The notes under the pieces were generated by a model. That model was not told where the DNA came from and searched no databases. It worked only from the letters and a program-made list of their open reading frames with translations. This document shows positions 1 to 13,020 of a DNA stretch of 64,000 bases, piece after piece. Position 1 is the stretch's first letter. Each line of letters begins with the position of its first letter. Location: positions 57,807,602 to 57,871,601 of the forward strand of contig JANJXV010000013.1 of assembly GCA_024803745.1 (NCBI GenBank), read 5' to 3'. Position numbers and translations under genes: made by a program. The DNA is from Megascapheus bottae (lineage: Eukaryota > Chordata > Mammalia > Rodentia > Geomyidae).

Positions 1-842
1 AAATCTAAAGCAAATATTGCTTAAAATATTGCTTGCAGTGAGAAATATGTGCTTGCGGTTCCAGAGTCTCTGTCTTTGCCAGCATCCGAGCCAGCCTCTG
101 GCTCTGCCCCACACTGCCTCACTGCAGGGACTGCTTCAGGGTTAATTTCCCTGAATTACAGGGGAAAAATCAGGTATTGCCCCTGAAGTATGGAGACCTG
201 GGGCCAGTCCAGCTCTAGAAGCAGGCAAGCCAGGGCAATCTCACACCGGGGCTAGAGCCCAGAGGTTCCCGGGAGACACCCCTGGCCCCAAGCATACCCA
301 GGTTCTGAGGAAGGCTCGGGTACACACCCACAGCTGCCCTGAATCACCACGTTCACCAGGGCCGGGGGCCAGCCCTGTACCCTAGCCAATGGATGCAGGG
401 CCTCCGCCCACCCCTCCTCTCCTGAGTCAGGACCCAGCCAGCCAGTCCACCCATTGCTCACAGCCCACACACCAGCATGATAGCCCTCGCCTGCTCTGAC
501 CCCAGATCCCGTGTGGACAGAGCAGGGGACAGTCAGGTGAGGCACGGCCACGACGCAGGGCCCAGCTCTACCCACAGCACCAGGGGTGCAGAGACCAAGG
601 ACCCAAGAGGTGCACAGCGGCCTCGCGGAGAAGCCCTAATGGGTCTGGGCCGAGGTCAGCGTGCGTTCACCACGCTCACCGCCTCAGACTCGTGAAAAAC
701 ACGCCAGAAAAATGTGCACAAGAGACACCAAAATCCCAAACGGCCACAGCTCAGGGCCCAGCTCTGCAGTCGGATGCTCCTCCCTCTCCACAGAGCGACA
801 TGAGACAGAACGGAGACATGGAAGTGGGCGGTCTAACTACAT
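1..842. other. Intergenic, no gene recognised
   Basis: Unique-looking sequence in the 3' flank of MUC2. Short ORFs on both strands show no domain, splice context or codon pattern I can support. Confidence 0.6.
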
Positions 843-1720
843 CCGTGTACATACATGCTCACACATGTGACAGACCCAACACGCATCCATGCCAATACAC
901 TCACTGCCATGCAAACATCTGTGAACCTGTAAGTACATGCTACCACACATGCAAATACACAAGGTTTATACTTACACACTTGTACACACAACAAGGCAAA
1001 TACATGCCCAGACAGGCAAACACATGGATCTGTGCAAGCATATGCTTATAAAAATAATCATAAACACGTGCTCACAAGTACACACACTCATAATTATGTA
1101 AATACACGCTAACATATATGAAAACATCCTTGCATATACAACTATGCAAACACATGCCCGCAGACATGCATGCTCACAATCATGAAAGCAAACATAAACA
1201 TGCAAATGTGTTAATAGAATTGCATGTTTATAAACGTGTAGACACAGCTATATGCTCACAAAAAACGTCAGCATTGCCAGGTGTGGTGGCTCAGGCCTGT
1301 CATCCTGGCTACTCAGGAGGCTGAGATCTGAGGATCAAGGTTCAAAGCCAGCCCGGGCACAAAAGGACCTGAGACTCTTATCTCCAGTTAACTCCTAGAA
1401 AATGAGAAGTGGAGCTTGGCTCAAGGGTAGGGTGGTAGCCTTGAGCTGAAGAGCTCAGGGACAGCACCCAGGCCAAGTTCAAGCCCCATGACCCACAAAA
1501 AAAGTCAGCATGCACAAACATAAACCTGTACAAATATAAAGCATGTAATCACACACCCATGAAAACATGTATGCAAACATGCTCACACACATGAAGCCAC
1601 ATCCACGCAAGCACACATCCTTATACACACAACTATGAAAGCACACCTATCCCTGGAGCACATGCAGCCATGAAAACACACACCCACGCAGACACACATT
1701 CACACAAACACACATCCATG
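843..1720. repeat. A/C-rich ACACATGC low-complexity tract, split by a SINE
   Basis: Degenerate CA/ACACATGC repeats run from about 843 to 1268 and resume at about 1506-1720. The SINE at 1275-1503 interrupts them. Confidence 0.75.
1275..1503 (+). mobile_element. SINE, dimeric type ('CAGGTGTGGTGGCTC' head)
   Basis: The head GCCAGGTGTGGTGGCTCAGG and body features (GATCTGAGGATCA, GAGACTCTTATCTCCAG, TTCAAGCCCCA, A-rich tail) recur across the window. GTCAGCAT before and after fits a target-site duplication. Confidence 0.8.
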
Positions 1721-1996
1721 CAAACACGCGCACAGCTGTGAACATGTGCAAAAAGCCATGAAACCTCATGGCCAGGACACAAACCACAGCGGGGAGCGAG
1801 TGGCGTGGCCCCCAGAACAATGCTGTGCCTTACCACAGGCCCAGAGCAAGGGCAGAAACCTCCAAAACTCAGAAGCAACGCCAGCCCCTCTGGTTACAAG
1901 CTGATTTCCCAAGGTTTATTGTTACAGTGACAGAAAGCTAAAGAACATATGAGTCTAATTATCTCATCTCTTCAAAGGGAATTATGATGATTATTT

Positions 1997-2158
1997 TTGC
2001 AATACTGGGGATGAACTCAGTATTGTCACCCAAGCCATGCCTCCAGCTCCTTTTATGCTTTAGTTATGTGTGTGTGTTTTGGGGGTGCTAGCGGTTACTC
2101 CAGGGTCCCGGTGGGTGTTTAAGCATGTACTCTACCACTGAGCTGCATCCCAAGCCCC
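1997..2158 (-). mobile_element. SINE fragment, ID/tRNA-like, reverse orientation
   Basis: CTCTACCACTGAGCTGCATCC near 2130 is the reverse complement of a tRNA-derived SINE A-box region. The rest is diverged. Confidence 0.55.
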
Positions 2159-2539
2159 CTACCTGATGTTAGGATGGTTTTGTCTGTATCTATAAACATT
2201 CCGGTGACGTTTGGATAGGAATTGTATCAGACTCGTAAGTTAGGGAGAATTGACGTCTTTATAAAGTCACACTTTCATGTGTGCCGATGTTAATGACCTC
2301 AATAAGTCTCTCCACTATTCTCACCTTGTCACTTTCAGTGGTGTACAGTTGTGACGATGGAGTGTGGTTGTGAGGAGACCTGGCCTGCAGAGTTTTCGGT
2401 GTGAGCTTGCTCTCCCTGGACTGGCCTTGCTCTTGTGAAGCCTGAACAAAACGCAGCCATCCAGGTTTAGATCCCATCCTGTTCAGGCCCTGTATCAGCA
2501 ACTCCCTGTGAGCCCAAATTCCAGGCAACTCGTGAAGGG

Positions 2540-4440
2540 TCGGCGTGCGCTCTCGATTCTGACTCGCTGTGACGGTGATGGTTGTGAGCCCAGGCTCGAG
2601 CTTGCAATAAAAGACTCTTGTGCGCTTATATCGGATTCAGTTCTTTGGTGGTCTTTGGGGACCCGGGCATTATGGTTGGGGCTCATCCAGGATCCCCCCA
2701 AACCCCAGAACCCTCAATCTGGAAAGTCTACTACCGATGGGTGAGTCTCATTGTCTGCTGTCCTTGATTCTGCTGCTTTGTTTCTGGGCCCCATGTCTGG
2801 ATCTGTGAAGGTTGGCATAAGACTTAAGCGGGCACGCTGGTGGGTCGTCACCTGGGGGTCTTGGAGGACATTCCAGACCCTCATCTGGAGGGACATGGAA
2901 TCCCCTCATTCCTCTGGAAATTCTAACAGGACGAAGGAACAGGTCTCTCCCACTGATGGGCATAAGGCTGACTTCCTATTTTCGGTATTGCCTCCGGTTG
3001 ACAGGAGGAATTTTCTTTTTGTCTTTTTGTGTGGCTGTGTGACTGCTGTTTTTGTCTCCTTGTATATTCTACTCTTGTGACAGACAAGATGGGACTGACT
3101 CAGACTACTCCTCTTACCCTTTTGACTGACAACTTTAAGGACATAAGGGGAAAGCGCATCATTTGAGTGGAAATTAGGAAAAGTAGATTAATTACAATCT
3201 GCAGTGTGGAATGGCACTCCTTTGAAGTTGGATGGCCAGCTGAGGAAACCTTTGATCTCGCTACCATCCATAAAGTAAAAAATGTGATTTTCTTTCCAGG
3301 AAGAAACGATCACCCAGACCAAATTCTGTACGTTCTGGTCTGGTAGGGTCTGGTTGGAACCAAAGATGCCTGATTCTCTGACAATCCTAAAGATTTAATT
3401 AGCCTTTTAGTCTCTGTTCTGTTTACCTATCAGCCCAGCTGGGACAATTACCGGCAGCTTTTGCAGATACCCTGCACAACTGAAGAGCACGAGAGGATCC
3501 AGATGGAATCTTGGAAACTGGTTTAGGAAGACAATTGGTGGCAGGATGCAGACGTCAGTCTTGGTTCCTCCAGGTTTAAATTTGGCCCCAGTTTAAAATG
3601 ACTAGAGATATGCTTTGGGTAGGCTAAAGGAAAATTAGAACTACCAAAATGATTGTTAGTTTCTTTGTGACTATGTCCAGCAAGCCCACAGAGAAGGACT
3701 TGGTCCTTAACAAGTTCCAGGTAAGATCATGCTTAAAGACTATTCCTGCATTGACCACCTTGCTGCTTTTAATTGGAGTAAAGTGGCCTTTTAAAGGACG
3801 CATTAATCTGAAAACTGCAGTTCTGAGCCAGCCCGGGCAGAGAAAAGTCCCGTGAGATTATTGTGATCTCTAATCTGCCAGCTGCTGAGACAGAGTTACT
3901 TTGGAGCTCAAAGGGGCAGAGTGCTAGCCTTGAGCTGGAGAGCAGAGGGACAGTGCCCAGGCCTTGAGGAATATCCTTGTGTGAAGAGACACTCCTGCGA
4001 CAAAAACAGTGAAGCATCCAGATGCAGTAAGGCACTGCTTATGGTGTCAGGTCCCAGAGTCATTTGTGCTTGGCCATTCAAATTAATCAGCCAGGAGGTC
4101 ATAGCATAGTTTGGAAGCATGCCTTTACTTCATAACTGGGCAGGAACTTCTCTGTCGTCTGTAATAGTGGGTAGTGTATAGTGTACTAATCTGGATATAA
4201 GTATATACAGGCCACTTAGGCATTTTAGGGTCACAGAGATTAGGTTCCCCCGACAATCAAAAGTACTGCTCCTGATATCGAATCCTGGCAACCCCTTGGT
4301 AAAATAGTCTAAGCTTTTAGGGTCCCTGGCTGAGTATGGAGACGATGCCCCTGAGTCGGCTTAAAGAAGCTACAGGAGATGGACCTTCACCTATCAACTC
4401 CCCTTAAGATGAAGGGACCAGGGTCACTAAAAGTTGTCAC
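2540..4440 (+). mobile_element. Decayed endogenous retrovirus (gammaretrovirus-like, ERV1 class)
   Basis: An R/U5-like end with AATAAA (2606-2611) is followed at 2677-2693 by a primer-binding site resembling that for tRNA-Pro, then a GTGAGT-bearing leader. An ATG at 3089 opens a gag-like reading with a Met-Gly start that soon meets stops; a capsid-like fragment follows near 3435-3510. Sequence beyond about 3600 is poorly recognisable; a hydrophobic short ORF near 4410 might be an env leader, but this is weak. No intact viral gene remains. LTR boundaries and the second LTR were not identified. Confidence 0.5.
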
Positions 4441-6617
4441 TCTGGTAAGTTACTTTGGGGTCTTGGCCTTATCTGTCCTAAAAACCAATGGGGTGCCAGC
4501 CTGCAAAAATGAGTGCATTGCGGGAGGGGGCAATGAGGGGTGCCAGCAGCGTGGGAAGGAGCCCCAGGGGGGCACCTGGAGCGGCATGGGGCTTGGGCAG
4601 GGACCTCGGGGAGCCAGGCGCAGGGGCCGAGGGCAGGGTGTGTGCAGGTCCACAGCTTGTCAGAACCCTTCTCACCTGCCCCACACCAGAGCCCCGTGCA
4701 CAGTCTTGTCCACAGCCAGCTTTGTCTGCTCGTCCAGCTGACGGCCAGAGTCCTCTGCAAGTGCTGACCTCACCGCTCTGTGTGCCTTTCCTATGACACC
4801 GCCCCGCCCCCCGGCCCCTGTCAAAGGAACCCCCACCCCTCGCCCTCTGCAGTTGTCCTTGGGCCCTCCCGCAATGGCCTGATTCCATTGCATGTCCCCC
4901 TGGCTACCTGCCCTGGTTCTGCCTGAGCCCCACCTCTAGGGGTCTTCCCTACTCCCCCCCACCCCACATTTCACTGTGCTCAGTCGTCTCTTGCGTACAA
5001 TGCTCAGACCTGCTCTGGGATACCTGGGGCCCAGGCCGTGAACCTCCCGGGGTCGTTTCCTATTCCTCAGCGAGAGCTGGCTGTCAGGAATCTGGAGACC
5101 ACACGTTGACCCTGGAAGCCCAGCCCCCTCAGACCCTCATGCATGTGATTCCCAGGCCTGGCTGGCCCTCTGGCCCTCATCTAGGCTGGAGGGGATGTGG
5201 GGAAAGGAGACTGCCCCCTGGACCAGGCAGGATCTGAGCCCCCCTGGACCAGGCAGGATCTGAGCCTCTAGCACGGCTCTCCTCCACCCTCACCCCACCT
5301 GTGCATGCTTCTCACTGGCAGCTAGACAGCAGGCCCCGGCCCAGTCTGCCTTCACCTTGAGGAGCTGGGCAATGAGGCCTCTGGGGACCGGGGGACACCC
5401 CCAGCTCGGGCCCACCCAGCTCCACCTGAGACAACATCCTGCCTGTGATAAAGCCGATTCCACACGCCTGAGGACGCAAGCCAAGCTAATCTGCTTATCT
5501 GCCCACTCAGGCCACACCCAGGGGAAACCACACTGACCGGCAATAGGGGGACAGTCCGGGTGGGGCTCGCAGCCGTCCCCAGTGGAAGCCCCCTTTCCCC
5601 TGCTGACAGCCTCAGGTTTCCTCCCTCCTTTTCCCTGAAGCCCACACCTGTAGGGTCATTTTGAAGACAGCTGTCCCCACACTGGCCTTGTATCCATGGC
5701 AGTGGCCAAGCCAGGTTGGAGAGCTCACCTTTGGGGAGAAGCCCTGGGTGTCCTGACCACTGGCCCACCCTGGGCACTTCAAGCTTGCTGGCCAGGCTAC
5801 GCCAGGTGGAGAGCTGTGAACAGGGCACCAGCTGGGCATGTGAGAGGCCAACACTGTCATCACTTGCCAAGTGACGCTGAGCCTCCAGTTCCCAGCTCTA
5901 GGACCCCTTGATGCCCCCTCAGGGACAGAGCTCAGGTGCCACCATCATTAGGTGCCTGCAGAGGGAGAGGTGAGAGGACCCAGATGAGGTTAGCCCCAGC
6001 CAATGAGCCTGCAAGGCAGGTACTAGGGACATACTCCCCTTCAGGACCAAGACCTCCAGCCTGCTGCGGCCCATGGGGCAGCTGGCCCTCCCTCTGGGCT
6101 GTGTCCTTCACCCAGCAGCATGACCTCATCTGCTCCCAGAGGCATAGGCCCCGGCCCTGAACTTGCCTGAAGTCCTCAGTTCAGCATGTCCCCTGCCCAC
6201 AGACGCCATCCTGGCTGGAAACCACAGAATCTCAGAGTCTCACAGGACTCAGTGACAGAGGTGGCCCATGTGACCGGACAGGGGAAGGCCTGTGAGGACT
6301 GTGGTGGCCACACCTGGGGCCTTGGGCCTCAGCAGGTGTGGACAGGCCAGGGCTCCCTCAGTGAAGGCTTCCTTGACGGAGGTAGGTAGTGGGCCCTGGG
6401 TGGAGAAGCAGGGCCATGGGGTGGAGAGTGGTAGGAATCAGGAGAGACCTGCACTTGGGGAATGCCCAGGCTGTCACTCTACTTTTCCCACTGACCTACC
6501 CCATCCTGCCACAGATTTTCTCAGATGACTTTCCCAGAGCCTGTGTACAGAACAGGGCCCCCACAAACTGCAGAAGTGAGAATCTGGACTTGGGGCCAGA
6601 AAACCAAGGACTTTCAC
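4441..6617. other. Intergenic, no gene recognised
   Basis: GC-rich unique sequence with many short shadow ORFs. A 26-bp-scale direct repeat (CCCTGGACCAGGCAGGATCTG) occurs twice at about 5216-5265. No splice-supported exon was recognised. Confidence 0.55.
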
Positions 6618-6639
6618 ATCATGACAGGGGAGAGGAAAC

Positions 6640-7918
6640 CAGAACACCACAGACCTTCACACCATGACAGTGGAGAACCAGAACACCACAGACCTTCACA
6701 CCATGGCAGTGGAGAACCAGAACACCACAGACCTTCACACCATGGCAGTGGAGAACCAGAACACCACAGACCTTCACACCATGACAGTGGAGAACCAGAA
6801 CACCACAGACCTTCACACCATGACAGTGGAGAACCAGAACACCACAGACCTTCACACCATGACAGTGGAGAACCAGAACACCACAGACCTTCACACCATG
6901 ACAGTGGAGAACCAGAACACCACAGACCTTCACACCATGACAGTGGAGAACCAGAACACCACAGACCTTCACACCATGACAGTGGAGAACCAGAACACCA
7001 CAGACCTTCACACCATGACAGTGGAGAACCAGAACACCACAGACCTTCACACCATGACAGTGGAGAACCAGAACACCACAGACCTTCACACCATGACAGT
7101 GGAGAACCAGAACACCACAGACCTTCACACCATGACAGTGTCGAGAGGACCAGAACACCACAGACCTTCACACCATGACAGTGTCGAGAGGACCAGAACA
7201 CCACAGACCTTCACACCATGACAGTGTCGAGAGGACCAGAACACCACAGACCTTCACACCATGACAGTGTCGAGAGGACCAGAACACCACAGACCTTCAC
7301 ACCATGACAGTGGAGAACCAGAACACCACAGACCTTCACACCATGACAGTGTCGAGAGGACCAGAACACCACAGACCTTCACACCATGACAGTGTCGAGA
7401 GGACCAGAACACCACAGACCTTCACACCATGGCAGTGGAGAACCAGAACACCACAGACCTTCACACCATGACAGTGGAGAACCAGAACACCACAGACCTT
7501 CACACCATGGCAGTGGAGAACCAGAACACCACAGACCTTCACACCATGGCAGTGGAGAACCAGAACACCACAGACCTTCACACCATGACAGTGTCGAAAG
7601 GACCAGAACACCACAGATCTTCACACCATGACAGTGTCTAGAGGACCAGAACACCACAGACCTTCACACCATGACAGTGGAGAACCAGAACACCACAGAC
7701 CTTCACACCATGACAGTGGAGAACCAGAACACCACAGACCTTCACACCATGACAGTGGAGAACCAGAACACCACAGACCTTCACACCATGACAGTGTCTA
7801 GAGGACCAGAACACCACAGACCTTCACACCATGACAGTGTCGAGAGGACCAGAACACCACAGACCTTCACACCATGGCAGTGGAGAACCAGAACACCACA
7901 GACCTTCACACCATGGCA
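6640..7918. repeat. Minisatellite, 39-bp and 43-bp units (~31 copies)
   Basis: Unit GAGAACCAGAACACCACAGA plus CCTTCACACCATGACAGTG (39 bp) mixes with a 43-bp variant that carries TCGAGAGGACC in place of GAGAACC. Single-base variants (ATGGCAGTG versus ATGACAGTG) are scattered through the array. Units of 39 and 43 bp break frame relative to each other, which argues against coding use despite local ORFs of up to 217 codons. Confidence 0.9.
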
Positions 7919-7992
7919 GTGCTCTGCCCATAGTGATGGCACATGGACGACCTGTCACATCAGAGTCCATAGTGCTTCAGAGCCTCCCACCT

Positions 7993-8189
7993 GTACTTCC
8001 AGCCACTCTGGAGGGTGGCTATGATCTGAGGATCACAATGCAATGCCAGCCCAGGCGGGTAAATCTGTGAGATTCTTAGCTCCAATGAACCACCATAATG
8101 TTAGATGTGGAGCTATGGAGTAAAAAAGGTAATAGATAGCGCCCAAGCCCTCTGTTCAAGCCCTAGGATCAGCACAGATACACAAAAAG
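7993..8189 (+). mobile_element. Diverged SINE
   Basis: GATCTGAGGATCACAATGC, GTGAGATTCTTAGCTCCA and TTCAAGCCCTAGGA are in the same order as in the other SINEs, with more mismatches. Confidence 0.6.
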
Positions 8190-8639
8190 TTCCTCAGAGT
8201 CACTTAAGTCTAACTGGCAAGGGAAGGAAGAGGAAAGAAGGAAGAAAGAAGGGAGGGGGGACTCTTGGAAAGCCAGTCCCAGGGGTGCACCTGAGCTTAA
8301 ATAGCTCTGTAATACCAAAGCCCCTGGCTTCCGGATACAGGGCTCTGATTATGCCAGGGGCCCTTTCTCCCTCCCTCCCTGTTCCTCTCTGCTCTAGAGT
8401 GTCTGAAATAAGTGGGGCATTTAGACAGTGGCACTGGCCGTGCATAGCATGTCACTGGAGACAGGTATATTCTAACTACATGGAGCTAGCATGCTGCCAC
8501 CATGACACATGTGTGGAAGCAGCAGAGGAGTCTGAGCACCACCAAAGCAGTCTTCACACACAGCCACAGTCCACTCTTCAGCCCCAGACTGCAGTGGGCA
8601 TAGCTGCCTCAAGAAAAACATAGACCATCTTGTGGGGAA

Positions 8640-8880
8640 GCCCAACTACCCATGCAACAACTTTTTAGTGTATTTGGTCCTTAAAACAAGCCATTTCTTT
8701 GTAGCTTCACAGGAACTTTACCCAAATGCCAAGAGGTGACACCACCCAACTGCCCACCACCTGATAAATGGGTACACAAGACGAGATCCATCCACAGAGG
8801 GGATATTACCCATCCAGAAAAAGGGAATTCTGGCACATGCTAGAATGTGGCTGATGGGAAGGGACAAGAGTGAGAGGCAG
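8640..8880 (+). mobile_element. L1 3'-end remnant
   Basis: AACTTTACCCAAATGCCAA and GGGATATTACCCATCCAG-type phrases in order resemble the degraded 3' part of L1 ORF2/3' UTR. It is directly followed by a SINE. Confidence 0.45.
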
Positions 8881-8885
8881 GCAGA

Positions 8886-9102
8886 CAGGCACTGGTGGCT
8901 CCCGCCTATAATCCTAGATACTCAGGAGGATGAGATCTGAGGATCACGGTTCAAAGCCTGCAGGAGAAGAAAAGTCTGTGAGACTCTTATTTCCAAACTA
9001 TTCCAACTAACAAAATAGTTCTGGGAGTGGAGGTGTAGTTCAAGTGGTTGAATGAAAAAGCCAAGCGAATCTACAAGGCCCTGAGTTCAAACTTACCACT
9101 AA
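8886..9102 (+). mobile_element. SINE
   Basis: Begins GCACTGGTGGCTCCCGCC and has GAGATCTGAGGATCACGG, GTGAGACTCTTATTTCCA and CCCTGAGTTCAAAC. It runs into a GA-rich tail. Confidence 0.8.
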
Positions 9103-9110
9103 TATGAGAG

Positions 9111-9180
<70 letters not shown>

Positions 9181-9205
9181 GAGACAGAGAGAGAGACAGA
9201 GAGAC

Positions 9206-9238
<33 letters not shown>

Positions 9239-9283
9239 CAGAGACAGAGAGACAGAGACAGAGACAGAGAGACAGAGAGAGTC
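9103..9283. repeat. (GA)n / GAGACA microsatellite
   Basis: About 70 bp of pure GA followed by GAGACA hexamers, acting as the tail of the preceding SINE. Confidence 0.95.
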
Positions 9284-10082
9284 TGTGTGAGAAGAGCTGG
9301 AGGGGCATCAGGGGCAGGATCTTTGGGTCCACTGCCCATGCTGTGCCTACTCTGGCCCAGGCCACCATCATCATGGCAGTACCTGACCTCAAGCCACCAG
9401 AGCAACATAACTAGAGTTTTCTGTTGGGCTGTGATGAACACACATCTAGTTGACTGTGGATTGGAACCATTTGTGCCGCCTTTTACTCAGCAAATATTTA
9501 TTGAGCTCTGACTTCGTGCCTATCATGAAGTGCTTGTATGGTATTGTGGACAGAGCGTGCTACCTACCTATGAACTGCCCAGAGCAGAAAGACCCTGGAG
9601 CAACCCAACAGAGCCATTGAGCCACTGTTGGAGAGCAGGTGGGCTCCTGAGAACTGCTTTCTGGAGGGGCACTCGGAAGACTGCCCCAGGACAGTGGAGA
9701 AGTAGGCTGCCTTTGAAGCTAGTAAGAGCTCACTCTTACCTGAAATGGGGTAGTCCCAGGATCTCCTAGGGGAGTCTGAGTCATGAGCACAGCCCTGTAG
9801 AGTTCACGGGCCTGGGAGCCATGTACCTTGGCCCTGGTACCAGCAAAAGGCACATTTATTCATAGAGAAGGAAAATAGTTTCTCCTGCCACCCTCCTCCC
9901 TGAGAAAACAAATTCTTGCTTTATCTCTCACAGTGTCATGAGAACAAGAACCAGGTGGGGCAGTTGGGTCCTTGGATGAAACACAGACCTGGCTGAGAGC
10001 AATGATAAGCACTGGGCTTCCTGTGGTCGACCAGATGTCTTTGCAGCTTCACTTAGTCATCTCCCTCCTTTTCTGTTGTTTG
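9284..10082. other. Intergenic, no gene recognised
   Basis: No convincing exon, RNA gene or recognisable repeat. Confidence 0.5.
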
Positions 10083-10264
10083 TTTGCTTGTTTGCTTGAA
10101 CCCATGTTTAGGCACTGTCCTTAGGCTTTCTCAAGGCTAGAGCTCTACCACTGAGTTACAGCACCATTTCCAGCTTTTTCTATGTATGTGATGCTGAAGA
10201 ATCAAATCCTGGTTTTCATTCATGCTAGGCAAGCACTCTACCACTAGGCCAAACTCCCAGCTCC
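10083..10264 (-). mobile_element. ID-like SINE, reverse orientation
   Basis: GCAAGCACTCTACCACTAGG and AAACTCCCAGCTCC at the 3' end are the reverse complement of the GGAGTTTGGCCTAGTGGTAG head seen elsewhere. The T-rich start is the reversed A-rich tail. Confidence 0.8.
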
Positions 10265-12732
10265 TCTCTTTCCTTTTGGAATAGGAGGAAACGGTGAGAG
10301 ATACCAGGAATAACAGACAATCCACTCTAATGGATATGAGCAGAATCAACACCAGACTGGCTTTCCACTCCCAACTTGGCAGCAGCCTCTCAAGATTCAG
10401 CCCAGCAGGGGTGCCTTGTGCCCCACATGGGCACCAGGCTGCTTGTGGCATTTTGTGGAGTTCACAGGCTACTCTTGAGCCCATGTAGGAGGAAGGAGAG
10501 TCATCATCTCTTAGCAATGCCAGCCGAGGCCCAGAAGGATGGGTGCCACCAGCCATGGACTAAAAAGAAATAGCTATCCTGAGACATCTCTGAGGCCACG
10601 GCCATCCTAATCCATCTGCAAGACTCTCCACCCCTAGGACAGAGGCTCTGCCCAGATACCCCTAGTTGAGGCTCTGTGGTGACCTCCCTCATCCTGTAGA
10701 CAATGCAGGGCCAGAACCTGTCTAGAGTCGGGACTACTGGTCTAAGACATAGACGGGCTCTGGTTCCTGTGAGAAGATGGCCAGCAATCAGGCCACCCAG
10801 GATAAGGAGAGTGCACGTGGGAGGGAGGAGCAGTGGGGACCCTGGGAGGGAGGAAGAGCTCCTGAAGCCAATGATCACCTGGCCCTAGGAGGCAGAGGGG
10901 AAAGTTGGACCCTCTAGTAGCAGGGAGTAGGAAGCCAAATCTGCACCCCAGGAAATACAGAGGTACAGGGACTGCCAGAGCAGATGAGCAATACTGTCCC
11001 AGCACTGTGAGTGCCAGCCTCTGGGACGGGAGCCTCTCTGGGAGGCAGCATCTCCACGTTGCCTGGTCCCCAGCTCATGGGGCTCTGGGGAGGCAGCACA
11101 TCCAAAGGCCTCTGAGCTGAGGGGGTGCAGTGGGGAGATGGGTCCCCACAGAGCCACTTTCCCCAGTGGGCCTGGGACTCTTGAGTACACCCTGGTCCTG
11201 GTCTCTGCACCATGTAGCCACCACACAATGAATCAGTGCGCACAACCATTCCTGGGCCCAGGGCACACTGTGCAGTCACAGCCCAGGCAGGAGCACAGCC
11301 ACGGCTCTGCTGCCACAGAATAGAAGACCTGGGCAGCAACCAAGATAAGCTCAGCTTATCCCAGGCTTCCAGGCTGCAGGCCAGGGCCCTGAGTACCTGC
11401 TCTGGAGCGTGTAACCCTGCGGCCCTGACTCACATTCTCTCGTGGCCACCTAACATTATCCTGTGAGTCACCACCTCAGGTGGCCTTTTTCTGCTTAGAA
11501 GAGTCCCTCAGAGCCAGATGGTGTCTGCTCGTGGTTTAAAGGAAGGTGCTAGCATGCTGGGCCAGGGGATCCCCTGCTTCCTCCCCCCAGTCTATGGGAC
11601 AAAGCCACACGGATGCACCCTGTGTGCACACAGGGCTGGTCCAACGCTTGTGTTTAGTTATAAGATTTATAGGGTTTGAATTAAGGCGTATCTAATGACG
11701 CTGTCGGCAGCCAGCACCCAGCACGGCATCAAGACAGGTGGGTAGTCCCACCCCAGACCCGTGGAGGCCTGAGGGCCCAGCTCCAGATCTCAGCCAACAT
11801 GGGTCCTCTGTATTTGCTGCTCTGATTGCTGCATCCACTCACAGAGGCTCTACAAGTCCTTGGTACCCACACCTGACCTCCTCCTCACCTCTCACAGCTC
11901 CCTCCCTCCCAGTCCTCCCTTTCTCAGCCTCTGAAAGTGCATTTCAACCTTGGGAAGAGGAGGCTCACAGATGTGGGGGGCCAGGGAATGCCAGGCAAGA
12001 TGGATTCCAGGAATAACAGACCGACACAGGAAGTGAGGGGGGACACAGGAAGTGAGGAGGAACACAGGGTCAGAGGCTGGGAGAGAGCTAGAGATATAGA
12101 GTCTGAGGCAGAGAATGAGGATAGAAACGGACATCAAGGCAGAGACAGAAGAGACCACTGTGGCTGCCAGGGGCAATGCTAGGAAATCTTCTCTGACATT
12201 GGCTGAACTCCAGAGCCTGGAGCGTGGTCACCCCCCACCCCCCATGGCCCGGCCAGGAAGAATTCAGGCTCCATTGCTCAGCCTATTCTAGGTCTGGATA
12301 CTTTGCAGAAGGAGGTGTGTCCTGTGTGGTCTGCACTTCCATCCACCTCTGCCCCATGCTCTCAGGAGGGAGGGGCTCAGAGCTGTGCCACCAAGCCCTG
12401 CAAGTCCAGGCTGTGCGGGTCCTCACATGGGGTGAGGCTGGGGAATGTGATCCAGGGCTCCCTGGTTCTCAGGCAGAGGGAAGCCCCTCTGTGGCTGGGC
12501 CGGTGAGCCAGCGTGGGGCCAGCGGTCAGCACAGCCTGCCACACAGGCCTTTCCCTGTGTCCTGGCTTGTATTATTTTCCTTTGTTACATTGAACAGCCC
12601 CTTTCTAAACACAGTTGACTAGTGAATCAGTCAAATGTGAAACTCTGTACTCTGACGCGTTATGGCCTTTGTGACTTGGTGTTGGCCCATTTTCTCTTAC
12701 TAAAAAACAAAAAATGCCTGTGACTGGGTGTT
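10265..12732. other. Intergenic, no gene recognised
   Basis: Mostly unique sequence with short shadow ORFs only. No splice-supported coding exon was found. Confidence 0.5.
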
Positions 12733-12747
12733 TAAGGGGGAGAGAGG

Positions 12748-12806
<59 letters not shown>
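12733..12806. repeat. (GA)n microsatellite
   Basis: Near-perfect GAGA tract of about 70 bp. Confidence 0.95.
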
Positions 12807-12810
<4 letters not shown>

Positions 12811-13020
12811 TTAGTGTTGGGTGTGTGTCTCAAATAGTAGAGCTGCATAGCAAGCCTATGTCTCAAGTTCAAATCCTATTACTGACAAAAGGAAGAAGGG
12901 AAAAAGGGAAGGAAGGAGGAAAGAAGAAAGGAAGGAAGGAAAAGTGGGGAAGGTAGGAAGGAGGAATAAGAGGGAAAGGAGAACGGGGAGGAGGGAGGGG
13001 AGAGGGAGGAGGGGGGAGGA
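12807..13020 (+). mobile_element. SINE 3' half plus GGAA-rich purine tract
   Basis: GTCTCAAATAGTAGAGCTGC and TCAAGTTCAAATCCTATTAC resemble the second unit of the local SINE. A 130-bp purine tract (GGAAGGAA) follows. Confidence 0.5.

Noticed and set aside
4379..4741. 120-codon ORF as an intact retroviral env
   Set aside because: Only a short hydrophobic start is present; the rest is GC-rich unique sequence without env features.
6525..7178. 217-codon ORF in the 6.6-kb repeat as a real protein
   Set aside because: Units of 39 and 43 bp shift the frame, several frames are open at once, and no flanking exon or signal was seen.
9104..9511. Arg/Glu-rich ORF over (GA)n
   Set aside because: Microsatellite translation.
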